From: JBKECO01 sp047974745
Lineage (GTDB): Bacteria; Bacillota; Clostridia; Lachnospirales; Lachnospiraceae
Length of the DNA stretch: 64,000 nt
NCBI GenBank assembly: GCA_047974745.1
Contig: JBKECO010000003.1
Coordinates: forward strand, 289,589 to 353,588
Reading direction: 5' to 3'
The translations under genes were made by a program, and so were the position numbers. Each line of letters begins with the position of its first letter. Position 1 is the stretch's first letter. Under the pieces are notes generated by a model that was not told the DNA's origin, did no database searches, and saw nothing but the letters and a program-made list of their open reading frames with translations. Shown here in pieces: positions 51,848-60,925 of this stretch.

Positions 51848-53676
51848 TTGATCTCTCCAAGATAGGAAAGCAAAAGTCCTGTCGCAACTGCATTACGAGA
51901 GCCTTCTGTTCCTCTGATATTACCTCTTCCACATACAATACGATATCCCGAAAAAACTTCCATCAGCATCTCAGGAATCTCAAAATCAAGTGCAGAGCCG
52001 CCAACAAGAACAATATTCGAAATCTTGCTCAAATCATTTTCAGGTGCGACTTCCTTCATTGCTCTCATGGCATTTGTAACAAAAACCTTGATTTTTGCTT
52101 CTTTACGGACAGTAACGATCTTCTCCATTGGAATATCTTCTTCTATTTTGATCATTTCTCCCGGCGTCATCAATACAATATGACCATAGTACTTGGGGTC
52201 CAGCGCCTCGCTATAAAACAACATCTCTCCTGTTTCAAGTCTAAGATGAAACAGACTCTCTACCTTGGCCAGCGGGTATTTTTTAATTTGTTCCGCTGTA
52301 TGCCTGCTTTGTAACCCCAGTTCGATCTGGATCAGCATGGATACAAGCTCCCCGGCGCCTGCCTTATGTGTCAGGCGAATCGTTCCGTCTGAGCGGATCA
52401 CAGCTGCATCAGTAGAGCCGCCACCCATATCAAGCATGGCTAAAGGAAGTGTTGTTCCTGGTGTTGTCAGCGCACCGATCGCAGCCATTACTGCTTCTAC
52501 GCCCGCTACCTGAACAGAAACACCCGTTTCCTGCTGCAGTCTTTTTGCGATCTTTTCCATAGGAAGCTTTTGTGTCCTTACCATCGCTGCAATACCCACC
52601 GCTTTTTCCATACAGGTCTCACCTGCCAGAGCTCCGGAGATTTCAATCGGTGCCAGGGTATCTACGGCTAATACATCCGTGATTCGGATCTGATTTTCCT
52701 GTTGGTCCGTCGATTCCGAAAGACTGACTTCATTCATGCCCTCTCGAATCTTTTGAAACATATTCCCAATATTCGTTTCCGGCTGACCATTAATATCTGT
52801 TATATCACCTGCCAAAAACAAGCTGTTCATAATTTCATCTGCGCCGCGATCGATATTAACAGATCCCGAATGAGTTCCTTCGAAAAAAATCTCGCCAGCA
52901 GGTAATATATTTTCTGTTATATTCGTATGAGGTGTCTTGATTACGACCGCACTTCGTTTTCCGATCAGGCTTTTTGCGATCGGTGTAGCGAGTCTGGTCT
53001 CCTCTGGTGATAATTTTAATAAAGTCGCAATTCCATAAGGATTGCTGAGCATATGGACAGACTGTCCTAAAAGTGCAACTTCAATGGCTGCGGTCTTCCC
53101 TTCAGGTATTTCCCGGATCCTTATGACTTCATCTATGATAGGAATTTTTTGCAGAAGTCGGTTATATACAAGCACAGCCTCATCTGCCTGCAATATCATT
53201 CCTTTGATCGAAATTCTTTGTGCATGGACATTGATGGCTGCAGCGATGGTCTCGTATGACGTATCAGACATAACGACAACAATATAGTCACGATCTGTCA
53301 GAGCCTGATCAAGATGATGATAAAAAATCAATTCTCCCACAGCCTGACCAGCTCCTGCAGGGGTAGAGGGATTATGACCGATCATGGATGATTCCGTAAT
53401 AATAGTCTCCGTAATGGTCTCCATGGCAGTATCCCCGATTACAGGGGCAGCTTCATTCAGTCGAATTAGGGAAAGCTGTGAAAAATCAAGTCCGGCATCT
53501 GAAAGTGCTGTATTTAAAGATGTCCTGATACTATGTACATTTGCAAGTGTTCCTTTTGTACCGGTTGTGACAGCAGAAGCAGAGGATAAGAACTGAATCG
53601 TTCCATCCTCTGCTATCTTACCAATACATACTTCAGTTGTAGAATTACCAACATCAACACCGGCAACTATTTTCAC
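51844..53676 (-). CDS. pduG: Diol/glycerol dehydratase reactivase large subunit
   Basis: The 610-residue protein is the chaperone-like ATPase that reactivates suicide-inactivated dehydratase. It has an actin/Hsp70-like ATPase core with VAGVDVGNSTTEVCIGK at the N-terminus, a second phosphate-binding motif LAMLDMGGGSTDAAVI around residue 410, and NIVLVGGSALDFEIPEML near the C-terminus. Length matches PduG/DdrA. It overlaps both neighbours by four bases. ATP hydrolysis drives exchange of damaged B12 with the help of the small subunit. Confidence 0.95.
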   Translation of the reverse strand: MKIVAGVDVGNSTTEVCIGKIAEDGTIQFLSSASAVTTGTKGTLANVHSIRTSLNTALSDAGLDFSQLSLIRLNEAAPVIGDTAMETITETIITESSMIGHNPSTPAGAGQAVGELIFYHHLDQALTDRDYIVVVMSDTSYETIAAAINVHAQRISIKGMILQADEAVLVYNRLLQKIPIIDEVIRIREIPEGKTAAIEVALLGQSVHMLSNPYGIATLLKLSPEETRLATPIAKSLIGKRSAVVIKTPHTNITENILPAGEIFFEGTHSGSVNIDRGADEIMNSLFLAGDITDINGQPETNIGNMFQKIREGMNEVSLSESTDQQENQIRITDVLAVDTLAPIEISGALAGETCMEKAVGIAAMVRTQKLPMEKIAKRLQQETGVSVQVAGVEAVMAAIGALTTPGTTLPLAMLDMGGGSTDAAVIRSDGTIRLTHKAGAGELVSMLIQIELGLQSRHTAEQIKKYPLAKVESLFHLRLETGEMLFYSEALDPKYYGHIVLMTPGEMIKIEEDIPMEKIVTVRKEAKIKVFVTNAMRAMKEVAPENDLSKISNIVLVGGSALDFEIPEMLMEVFSGYRIVCGRGNIRGTEGSRNAVATGLLLSYLGEIK

Positions 53677-54065
53677 AAAAGAATTCCTCTTTTTTCGTAT
53701 ATTTCAACAGCTTCCATAACAAGTCTTGCACAATTTTTTGCATTGTAATCTTCTATCAGCTTTTGTGCCATTTGCACTAATTCAAGCTTCGTCGCTCTGT
53801 TCGGTCTTAGTTTATTATACATTTCTAACAGTACATCATCTGGTATATCCACCATCTCGGATGCACGTTCAAAATTCTTCTCCATAGGCGGGTTTCCTGC
53901 AGCCAATGCAACTTCACCCTGAGCCTGAAGTGTAGTTTTTGATATTTTGATATCATCTGCAGTGATCTTTCTTGCTTTTATCGCCTCTAATGTGATATCT
54001 GAAAGCTTTTTACCTGTTTTTGATGTAATTCGCTCTGCTTCATACTGCCCAAAAGGATACTTCAT
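53673..54065 (-). CDS. pduE: Diol/glycerol dehydratase small (gamma) subunit
   Basis: The 130-residue gamma subunit begins MKYPFGQYEAERITSKTGKK and contains the conserved segment NFERASEMVDIPDDVLLEMYNKLRPNRA, as in PduE. It is about 40 residues shorter than the Salmonella PduE, because the N-terminal extension there, which helps target that enzyme to the microcompartment, is missing. It abuts the medium subunit and overlaps the reactivase. Together with the two larger subunits it makes the active enzyme. Confidence 0.95.
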   Translation of the reverse strand: MKYPFGQYEAERITSKTGKKLSDITLEAIKARKITADDIKISKTTLQAQGEVALAAGNPPMEKNFERASEMVDIPDDVLLEMYNKLRPNRATKLELVQMAQKLIEDYNAKNCARLVMEAVEIYEKRGILL

Positions 54066-54749
54066 CTACACTTCCTCCCATTCAATGATTCCAGCTTTCG
54101 CATCTACCTGTTCCGTCTCAGCGATATGCATGAGCGCCGCTTTGACCTGATATTTTGGTCGTACCATTGGGTCGTTCGTACATGGAATCGGTGCTACTTT
54201 TTCACCTTTGACATATTTCGCTGCATTTTTACCAATGCTGCGATAAATGTCCAGTGTGATGAGTGGAGCTTGTGGAAACAATTCCAGATTGGACAAAGGA
54301 TAAAGATCCTTCTGGTGGATCACAACAGTTCCCTTGGACTGAAGACCGATTCCAATACCGGATCCACTGATCTTTGCAGCTTCAAGTCCAATAAAACCTA
54401 CGTCAGAGGTTTTCAATACCTTGACAACGCGGACATCCATACCTTCTTCTTCAATACCGGCTTTCATATTTTGTAATACTTCATCCAGAGATAGTCCGGT
54501 AATCGTATGCTTGATTTCTCGCTGAAATGCAGGTCCTACACCGATCACGATTTCCTTAGGATTGTTTCCCGCGAGCGCTTTGGCAAAGCCAGAATAGTCA
54601 CTCTTCTTTTCATGAATCCTTGTTCTGCCTTTTAAGCCTGCACGCTTCGTTTTTGCTGCGTTACTGCTGGAGGCTGCATCCTCGCGGTCATGCATCTGTT
54701 TTAGTACTTCGGCGGCAATTTGAGCTACCAGTTCTTCATTTACCTGCAT
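54066..54749 (-). CDS. pduD: Diol/glycerol dehydratase medium (beta) subunit
   Basis: The 227-residue beta subunit has the core motifs VIGVGPAFQREIKHT, AKISGSGIGIGLQSKGT and NLELFPQAPLITLDIYRSIGKNAAKY, which hold the cobalamin. Residues 1-20 (MQVNEELVAQIAAEVLKQM) form an amphipathic helix very like the encapsulation peptide of Salmonella PduD (which starts MEINEKLLRQIIEDVLRDM, from memory), followed by a flexible linker of about 30 residues. This keeps a microcompartment-type tail even though no shell gene is present in the window. Spacing to pduC is 12 bases and to pduE zero. Confidence 0.95.
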   Translation of the reverse strand: MQVNEELVAQIAAEVLKQMHDREDAASSSNAAKTKRAGLKGRTRIHEKKSDYSGFAKALAGNNPKEIVIGVGPAFQREIKHTITGLSLDEVLQNMKAGIEEEGMDVRVVKVLKTSDVGFIGLEAAKISGSGIGIGLQSKGTVVIHQKDLYPLSNLELFPQAPLITLDIYRSIGKNAAKYVKGEKVAPIPCTNDPMVRPKYQVKAALMHIAETEQVDAKAGIIEWEEV

Positions 54750-54761
54750 CGAATTCTCCTC

Positions 54762-56426
54762 CTAAATATTTTCAGCATCGATTCGATGCGGTATTTGTTT
54801 GATTTCTTCCCAGCGGTCTCCTTCAACACGATAGCCGGTGCCCGGTCCCATATAGTCATTCGGTGTGTTCACAGCAGACATAGCATGAAAATCTTCATCC
54901 AGAATTGCAGAGGTCTGCATATAATCTCCGGTCACTCTTTGCTTGAGCATGCTTAAAACACTTTCCGCAACATCAGCGAATCCACCATCTGACAGTGCAC
55001 GAACGATATCAACGCCTGTAATTCCCCGCTTCATCATTTCCTCGGCAGCCATAATATCCGCAGCCTGATCTCTGTTTAATGTGTCCTTGCTTCCATGTGC
55101 ATATGTCACTGCTTCCACCTGTGCATCTGTTACAGGAGTCAGACCAAGCTCTTTAAAGACAGCCTGAACTGCTTTGCCGGCTTTTCTTCTTACTGCAATG
55201 ACATCCTCCTCTGTAACTGGTCGCAGACCACCATCTACCTGCATATCTCTTTGAAAAACATTGTAGTCATCAAAGTCTTCCGCATCGAAATTAGATCCTG
55301 CAAACATATTATCATAATTCGGCTCAGCAGCATATCCGGAAAAGATAAAATCTGTTCCCGGTAAGAACTGCAGCATGGTTCTTGCTGTCCTTCTCATATC
55401 TGAATTCGAAAAGCTCTGGTCATTCGAAGAAGCACATTCCAGTCCTAGCAAAGATGCAACTACATTCTCACTCATGACTTCTCTGATACCAGCCGGTACG
55501 GATCCAGGGATTCCAATACAGCTTACGGATCCATTCTGTGTTCCCTGAGCACCAGCTCCTTTTGTCATGTATAAACAGCGGCACTCCAGATAGAGCATGG
55601 ATTTCATTTCGCTCTGCCCCATCAGAACTTCCGAACCTGAGCCTGAAGTAAATCTTACCTTAAGACCTCTTGAAGCATATGCGGAATTTAAAAAAGCCTT
55701 TGAATAGGGTGTGTCATCTCCATCCACAAATACATTTTCTGTTCCATAGACGGACAATGTCTCAGCATATGTTGTAAAACCTCGGATTCCAAGCTCCAGC
55801 TCCGTTGCTTCCTCTGCAGAACACTGTGTCAGTACCCCTTTTCTTCCGATCTGTGAACCGATCAGCAGTGCCATTGCATTAAATGGTGCATATCTGGCAA
55901 CACCCATTGTTGTCTCTTCTTCAGAAAATCCACGGAGCGCGCCTTCTGCAGCATCCGCAGCGATCTGAATTGGATCATCCTTTAAATTTGTTATATGTGC
56001 CTGATTTCCGGGTATCTTTCTGGCACGCATTTTCTGCATGGTCATCATGAGCTCTACTACATTCAGATAATTCAAGACCTCGACCATCTTCGCCGGGGTT
56101 ATTCCAGATACGAGCTCCAGGATCTCTTTTCTGGATATATGGATATCTACGAGCATTCTTGCAATATTCAGCGATGGCACCTGCATGGACTGCACTGTTC
56201 TGCCAATATCGATCGCATGGTCTGCAATGAACTGATCAATAAAATCAAACTGCTCTCTTCTCTTGCCATCCATTTCAATGATGACTCCATTTTCAACTTC
56301 AACAGAAGGTTTCGGATCATATGGACTTTTCATCGCTGAAAATCCCATTTCCGGCCATTCATCAATATAACCGTCCCTATTTACTGGTCTCTGGTCAAGT
56401 GCTTCAATTCTTTTTGATCGTGCCAT
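54762..56426 (-). CDS. pduC: Diol/glycerol dehydratase large (alpha) subunit
   Basis: The 554-residue alpha subunit is the B12-dependent catalytic chain that turns 1,2-propanediol or glycerol into an aldehyde plus water. Its start (ARSKRIEALDQRPVNRDG), the MTPAK-type GITPAKMVEVLNY and the substrate-region ECASSNDQSFSNSDMRRTAR, NGSVSCIG and GDDTPYSKAFLNSAYASRG match PduC closely. Length is the same as PduC. The pair of possible substrates (glycerol or propanediol) cannot be separated by motifs alone. It heads the seven-gene operon behind its own promoter and a long inverted repeat. Confidence 0.96.
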   Translation of the reverse strand: MARSKRIEALDQRPVNRDGYIDEWPEMGFSAMKSPYDPKPSVEVENGVIIEMDGKRREQFDFIDQFIADHAIDIGRTVQSMQVPSLNIARMLVDIHISRKEILELVSGITPAKMVEVLNYLNVVELMMTMQKMRARKIPGNQAHITNLKDDPIQIAADAAEGALRGFSEEETTMGVARYAPFNAMALLIGSQIGRKGVLTQCSAEEATELELGIRGFTTYAETLSVYGTENVFVDGDDTPYSKAFLNSAYASRGLKVRFTSGSGSEVLMGQSEMKSMLYLECRCLYMTKGAGAQGTQNGSVSCIGIPGSVPAGIREVMSENVVASLLGLECASSNDQSFSNSDMRRTARTMLQFLPGTDFIFSGYAAEPNYDNMFAGSNFDAEDFDDYNVFQRDMQVDGGLRPVTEEDVIAVRRKAGKAVQAVFKELGLTPVTDAQVEAVTYAHGSKDTLNRDQAADIMAAEEMMKRGITGVDIVRALSDGGFADVAESVLSMLKQRVTGDYMQTSAILDEDFHAMSAVNTPNDYMGPGTGYRVEGDRWEEIKQIPHRIDAENI

Positions 56427-56470
56427 GATTTACCTACCCTGTTTCAAATTTTTCATTTATAGTTACATCT

Positions 56471-56499
56471 AGTATATAATGAACGCACAGAAGAGTCAA
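56471..56499 (-). promoter_or_regulatory. Promoter of the diol dehydratase operon
   Basis: TTGACT, 17 bases, TATACT on the minus strand, followed by a leader of about 40 bases and a weak aggg ribosome site before the pduC ATG. Confidence 0.75.
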
Positions 56500-56502
56500 T
56501 AC

Positions 56503-56559
56503 AAAACCACACATTACAACGCATTTATTTTCAATAAATATGTTGTTTTGTGTGGTTTT
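56503..56559 (-). promoter_or_regulatory. Long inverted repeat between lon and pduC (terminator or regulator site)
   Basis: The outer arms AAAACCACACA and TGTGTGGTTTT (56503-56513, 56549-56559) and the inner pairs ACAAC/GTTGT and ATTTATT/AATAAAT build a long hairpin. It lies after lon and directly before the pduC -35 box. It could be the lon terminator, which lacks a pure T-run, or a binding site for an activator of the operon. Confidence 0.6.
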
Positions 56560-56626
56560 AATAGATTTTATACTTTTATTTTGTTGATTCAAACAAAGAG
56601 TCCCAGTTTGCTCTGAGAGCTGTACC

Positions 56627-59008
56627 TTATTTTATCAAAAGTCTTGCATCCTCACCTGGAAGGAAACTGATTATGTGCTCAATTCGAGGCATGGAAATCT
56701 TTAATGTTTCATTTAATACATCTTCCACTGTCTCAACTGTTACGATATTCAGCTCTTTGCGAACTTCCTCCGGAACATCTCGCAGGTCTGATTCATTATC
56801 CTTTGGGATAAGTACCTTTTTGATACCGGCTCGCTGAGCTCCAAGTAGTTTTTCTTTCAGTCCGCCGATCGGCAGAACGGCACCTCTTAATGTAATCTCT
56901 CCGGTCATTGCCAGTCTGGAATCAACCTTTATTCCGGTTACCAGAGAAGCAAGTGCTGTAAATAATGCGATACCTGCCGAAGGACCATCCTTTGGTACTG
57001 CTCCTGAAGGTACATGTATATGCAGATCCTTTTCTTTAAAATCGATGGTGTTGACTGGGAGTCTGGATTTCAACAAGCTAAGTGAAATACGAGCAGATTC
57101 TTTCATGACGTCTCCAAGCTTTCCTGTGAGAATGACTTCTCCCTTGCCTGGCATATCCGTTGCTTCGATCATCAGGATCTCTCCTCCTACTGGTGTCCAT
57201 GCCAGTCCGGTAACAACACCAGGCGGATTCTCTGTCTGTGCCATCTCATGGCGAGACACTTTATGTCCTAATATTTCTTCCAGGTCTTCGCCTTTGATGA
57301 TATATGGCAGTTCTCCAGATTTAGACACGATTCTGGCTGATGCTGCCCTGGAAATCGATGCTATATGCTTTTTCAGTCCACGAACGCCGGCCTCCATCGT
57401 ATAATCACTGATCATAAGACGAATCATATCATCTGAAATGATTACCTGGTTCTCTGAAAGCCCATGATCCTTTAGGACTTCTGGCAAAAGATAATTTTTT
57501 GCAATGTGGAATTTCTCATCCGCTGTATAGCTCGATACGTGAATGATTTCCATTCTGTCAAGCAGTGGCTGCGGTATACTGTCCAGACTATTTGCCGTTG
57601 CGATAAAAAATACATCGGATAAATCATAAGGCTGGTCTACATAGTGATCCACAAAGGAGTTATTCTGCTCCGGATCAAGCACCTCAAGAAGGGCACTTGC
57701 CGGATCCCCACTGAATCCACCTGGCATCAGCTTATCCACCTCATCCAGAATCATGACCGGATTGCTCACACCTGCTTTTTTCAAGCTCTGCATGATTCTT
57801 CCAGGCATTGCTCCAACATAGGTTCTTCTATGACCACGTATTTCAGACTCATCCCGGATACCACCAAGACTCAGTCGAATATATTTACGATCCAGTGCTT
57901 CTGCAATGCTTTTTCCAAGGCTGGTCTTACCGGTTCCTGGCGGTCCAACAAGTAGTAAGATAGATCCTTTTCGTTTCTTATTCAGCTGCATAACGGCCAA
58001 ATGCTGTATCATACGCTCTTTTATCTTCGTAAGACCATAGTGCTGGCTGTCAAGTATTTCTCTGGCCTTCTCGAGATTGATTTCTTTCTCCTTCTCTCTT
58101 CTCCAGGGCAGCTGGATCAAAAGTTCAAGGTAATTTCTGATCACACTATGCTCTGTGCCTCCGGCGCCTTGTGCCATCAGCTTATCCAATTCCTCCAAAG
58201 CCGTTTCTTTCACATCCTCCGGCATTGCTGCATCATCGATCCGCTTTCTGTAATCATCTTCTTCAGACAGATCTCCTTCTTTGCCTTCATTTAGTTCTGC
58301 CTGAATTGCTCGTAATTGTTCTCTTAAGACAGATTCTCTATAGTGCTTATTTGCTTTTTCCGAAAATTTTTCAGAGATCTCTAGTGAAAGCTCGATACTT
58401 TCCTTGTGCTTTAACAGATAATCCATAAAGCGCAGGCATCTCTCCTTCATTGACTGCATAGCCAGCAGCTCATATCGCTCAACATTAGAGATCTTCAAAT
58501 ACTGCGCCAGATATACAATAATTCCATTTAACGATTTATGGACATCGATCAGTTTGTTGTATTCTTCTCCGCCTTGAAATCTCGCTGTAATTTCGTGGGA
58601 TGCTTCCTTGATGTATCCAAGGATCTCTTCCTGATCCTTTACCGTAAGATCGTATTCCTCCGGATAAAGAGTCCATTCAGCAAGAATCATCTCTTCTTCA
58701 ATTCTTACATGTTCGATCCGCACGCGTTCTTCGATCTGTATGGTCAGTTTTGATCCTTGCTCTGCCTGTTCGATCTTTGAAATCGAAAATGTGACCCCGA
58801 CTTTATAAAAATCTTCATCATCAAAATCTTCCATTCCGATCCGATGCTTACTTAGAACAGCAATTTTAACGTGCTCCTTGTTTTCTAGATATTCCAGCTG
58901 TAGTGGTTCAAGACCCTTCATGTAGATCGTTGTTTCCGTATTTGGCAAAAGAAGTGTGCCAGGAATCGGAATCAAAATACCGGTCTGCTTCTCATTAGTA
59001 TGTAACAT
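56627..59008 (-). CDS. lon: ATP-dependent protease La (Lon)
   Basis: Lon degrades misfolded and regulatory proteins in the cytoplasm. The 793-residue LonA protein has an N-terminal LAN substrate-binding domain (about residues 1-200), a AAA+ domain with the Walker A motif GPPGTGKTSLGKS near residue 356, Walker B in VMILDEVDKL, and a C-terminal serine protease domain with Ser in PKDGPSAGIALFT and Lys in EKLLGAQRAGIKKVL. Length is normal. Its start lies 23 bases after tetR, so the two form a unit. Confidence 0.97.
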   Translation of the reverse strand: MLHTNEKQTGILIPIPGTLLLPNTETTIYMKGLEPLQLEYLENKEHVKIAVLSKHRIGMEDFDDEDFYKVGVTFSISKIEQAEQGSKLTIQIEERVRIEHVRIEEEMILAEWTLYPEEYDLTVKDQEEILGYIKEASHEITARFQGGEEYNKLIDVHKSLNGIIVYLAQYLKISNVERYELLAMQSMKERCLRFMDYLLKHKESIELSLEISEKFSEKANKHYRESVLREQLRAIQAELNEGKEGDLSEEDDYRKRIDDAAMPEDVKETALEELDKLMAQGAGGTEHSVIRNYLELLIQLPWRREKEKEINLEKAREILDSQHYGLTKIKERMIQHLAVMQLNKKRKGSILLLVGPPGTGKTSLGKSIAEALDRKYIRLSLGGIRDESEIRGHRRTYVGAMPGRIMQSLKKAGVSNPVMILDEVDKLMPGGFSGDPASALLEVLDPEQNNSFVDHYVDQPYDLSDVFFIATANSLDSIPQPLLDRMEIIHVSSYTADEKFHIAKNYLLPEVLKDHGLSENQVIISDDMIRLMISDYTMEAGVRGLKKHIASISRAASARIVSKSGELPYIIKGEDLEEILGHKVSRHEMAQTENPPGVVTGLAWTPVGGEILMIEATDMPGKGEVILTGKLGDVMKESARISLSLLKSRLPVNTIDFKEKDLHIHVPSGAVPKDGPSAGIALFTALASLVTGIKVDSRLAMTGEITLRGAVLPIGGLKEKLLGAQRAGIKKVLIPKDNESDLRDVPEEVRKELNIVTVETVEDVLNETLKISMPRIEHIISFLPGEDARLLIK

Positions 59009-59031
59009 AGGCTCATTCCTTCTTTCTAAAA

Positions 59032-59601
59032 TTAGGGATGAACAAGAATTGCACTTTGAATGATCTGTATCATTTCAATCAGCTGCATCTCCTTCTCCCT
59101 GTTGTTCTTTCGATAATCAAGTGCGATGGCCTTAACAGGATAAAAAATTATTTTGATCAGACTGTCATCACTGAATCCCTTGACTATATGCTCCTTCTTT
59201 AATGCATCGATCAGATTGTAAAAACGATAGAGTACGTACTCTTCACTGCAGCTTCCTGCAAGGGAAGGGCAGCTTGAGAATTGTTCTACGAAACTAAATG
59301 CATCATGATTCTCCAGAATATAATTATAGTAATTTCTGATTATGGACTCCAGGCGTCTTTTCCCGCTCAGATCCTGCTGTGTCGTATGCACCAGACAAGT
59401 ATAGATCTCTTCGGTATATTCAATATAGATATCCTGAAGCATTTCTTCCTTGTTACTGAAATAAGTATATACTGTTGCAGGTGACACATTCGCTTCCTTA
59501 GCGATCTTTGAAATCGAAGTCCCATGAAAGCCTTCCTCGAGAATCAGTTTTATCACGGCATGTTTAATATTTTTTTGCTTTTCATCATCTTTTCTTCTCA
59601 T
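59032..59601 (-). CDS. TetR/AcrR-family transcriptional regulator
   Basis: I choose the ATG at 59601 (189 residues), which has an agaggtg site; the frame track runs further but crosses the promoter. The N-terminal helix-turn-helix is KLILEEGFHGTSISKIAKEANVSPATVYTYFSNKEEML (about residues 15-52, shown only in parts), and the rest is a helical ligand-binding domain that is not recognisable. A perfect-spacing promoter with a 16-bp palindrome between its boxes precedes it, so it very likely represses its own transcription and that of lon. The ligand is unknown. Confidence 0.9.
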   Translation of the reverse strand: MRRKDDEKQKNIKHAVIKLILEEGFHGTSISKIAKEANVSPATVYTYFSNKEEMLQDIYIEYTEEIYTCLVHTTQQDLSGKRRLESIIRNYYNYILENHDAFSFVEQFSSCPSLAGSCSEEYVLYRFYNLIDALKKEHIVKGFSDDSLIKIIFYPVKAIALDYRKNNREKEMQLIEMIQIIQSAILVHP

Positions 59602-59623
59602 ACAATCACCTCTGCATAGTTCT

Positions 59624-59652
59624 ATATTAAATGAACATTCGTTTATTGTCAA
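59624..59652 (-). promoter_or_regulatory. tetR-lon promoter with embedded TetR operator
   Basis: TTGACA, 17 bases, TAATAT on the minus strand. The dyad AAACGAATGTTCATTT (59629-59644) lies between the boxes; its two halves match except for transitions at positions 4/13 and 8/9, the usual form of a TetR-family operator. Confidence 0.75.
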
Positions 59653-59675
59653 GTAGTATTATTTTTCCATATACT

Positions 59676-59702
59676 AAAAACAGCGGCACTCAAGCCGCTG
59701 CC
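59676..59702 (-). terminator. Terminator of the metB-malY unit
   Basis: The hairpin cagcggc / gccgctg has a six-base loop and is followed by five T on the minus strand, after the aminotransferase stop. Confidence 0.85.
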
Positions 59703-59724
59703 TATTTGTATTTATAAAACTGAT

Positions 59725-60903
59725 CTATTGTAACGCATCTCTGATCTGAACCATTGCCTTCTCTAAGATCGCCCTTGGACAAGCTATATTGATTCGCTGA
59801 TATCCGTTTCCTTCTTTACCGAACATAGTGCCATGATCTAACCAGACCTTTGCTTTCTTCATGATTTTTTTATTTATCTGCTCTTCTGACAGTGCAAGTC
59901 CTTTGAAATCCAGCCATAAAAGGTAAGTCCCCTGTGGTTCGATCAATCGTACATTTGGCATTTCCTGTGCAAGAAAATGACGGATGTATTCCACATTACC
60001 TTCAAGATATGTTTTTAACTGTTCTAGCCAGTCCTCTCCGTATCGATAAGCAGCTTCACAAGAAACAAGACCAAAAATATTTAGCTGACTGTATCCAGAA
60101 GCATCCATTCTCGCCTTTAATCTGTTTCTGAGATCTTTATTCGGTATAAAAAGATTTGATATTTGAAGACCTGCCAGATTAAATGTCTTGCTGGGAGCGG
60201 TCGCAATGATGACTTGATTCGCAATGGCAGGATCCACATTCAAAAGCACATTATGTCGGTTCTCACCAAATACAAAATCCTGATGTATCTCATCGCTAAA
60301 AATAATGACTTCATATTTAATACACAGATCGATCAGCCTTTGCTGCTCTTTCCTTGTCCAAACCCTGCTGACCGGATTATGAGGACTGCAGAAAATCATG
60401 AATTTTACACTTTTTTGCTGCAGCTGTCTTTCAAGATCTTCAAAATCCATTTGAAAGATTCCATCTTCATCAGGAACTAATGGATTTTCCACTACAACTC
60501 GTTCATTATCCTCAATGACGGATCGGAATGGATAGTAGACAGGTGTCTGAATCAGAATCCCATCCCCTTTTTGCGTATATGCCTGTACGGCCATGGCAAG
60601 CGCAAAAACGATACCAGGTGTTTTCACGAGCCAGCTGCGTTGGACTTCAAACTCATGTCTTTTCTTCATCCAGTTTGCAACTGCATCAAAATAACCATCA
60701 TCTGGTTCTGCATATCCAAATATTCCATGTTCCAGTTGCTTTCTCATTGCTGAAAGTATTTCATCTGCAGCCGGAAAATCCATATCTGCGACCCAGAGTG
60801 GTAAAATATCTTCCGGCATTCCTTTTTTTAGGGCAAAATCATATTTTAAACTTTTTGTATTTTTTCTGTCAATGATTTGGTCAAAATCATATTTTTTTCC
60901 CAT
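59725..60903 (-). CDS. MalY/PatB-type pyridoxal-phosphate C-S lyase or aminotransferase
   Basis: The 392-residue class I/II PLP enzyme has the Lys in ATAPSKTFNLAGLQISN, WVADMDFPAADEIL near the N-terminus and the Asp/Tyr region FSDEIHQDFVFG, typical of MalY/PatB proteins. Family members are cystathionine or cysteine beta-lyases and aminotransferases. It lies 22 bases after a cystathionine gamma-synthase-like gene, so a joint role in the cysteine-methionine route is likely. MalY-type regulatory functions are known in E. coli but not testable here. Confidence 0.9.
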   Translation of the reverse strand: MGKKYDFDQIIDRKNTKSLKYDFALKKGMPEDILPLWVADMDFPAADEILSAMRKQLEHGIFGYAEPDDGYFDAVANWMKKRHEFEVQRSWLVKTPGIVFALAMAVQAYTQKGDGILIQTPVYYPFRSVIEDNERVVVENPLVPDEDGIFQMDFEDLERQLQQKSVKFMIFCSPHNPVSRVWTRKEQQRLIDLCIKYEVIIFSDEIHQDFVFGENRHNVLLNVDPAIANQVIIATAPSKTFNLAGLQISNLFIPNKDLRNRLKARMDASGYSQLNIFGLVSCEAAYRYGEDWLEQLKTYLEGNVEYIRHFLAQEMPNVRLIEPQGTYLLWLDFKGLALSEEQINKKIMKKAKVWLDHGTMFGKEGNGYQRINIACPRAILEKAMVQIRDALQ

Positions 60904-60925
60904 CTGTTGCTCCTATCTATTGCCT

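Noticed and set aside
56503..56559. Treating the inverted repeat as a plain lon terminator
   Set aside because: It has only a short, interrupted T-run and lies next to the pduC promoter, so I report it as ambiguous instead.
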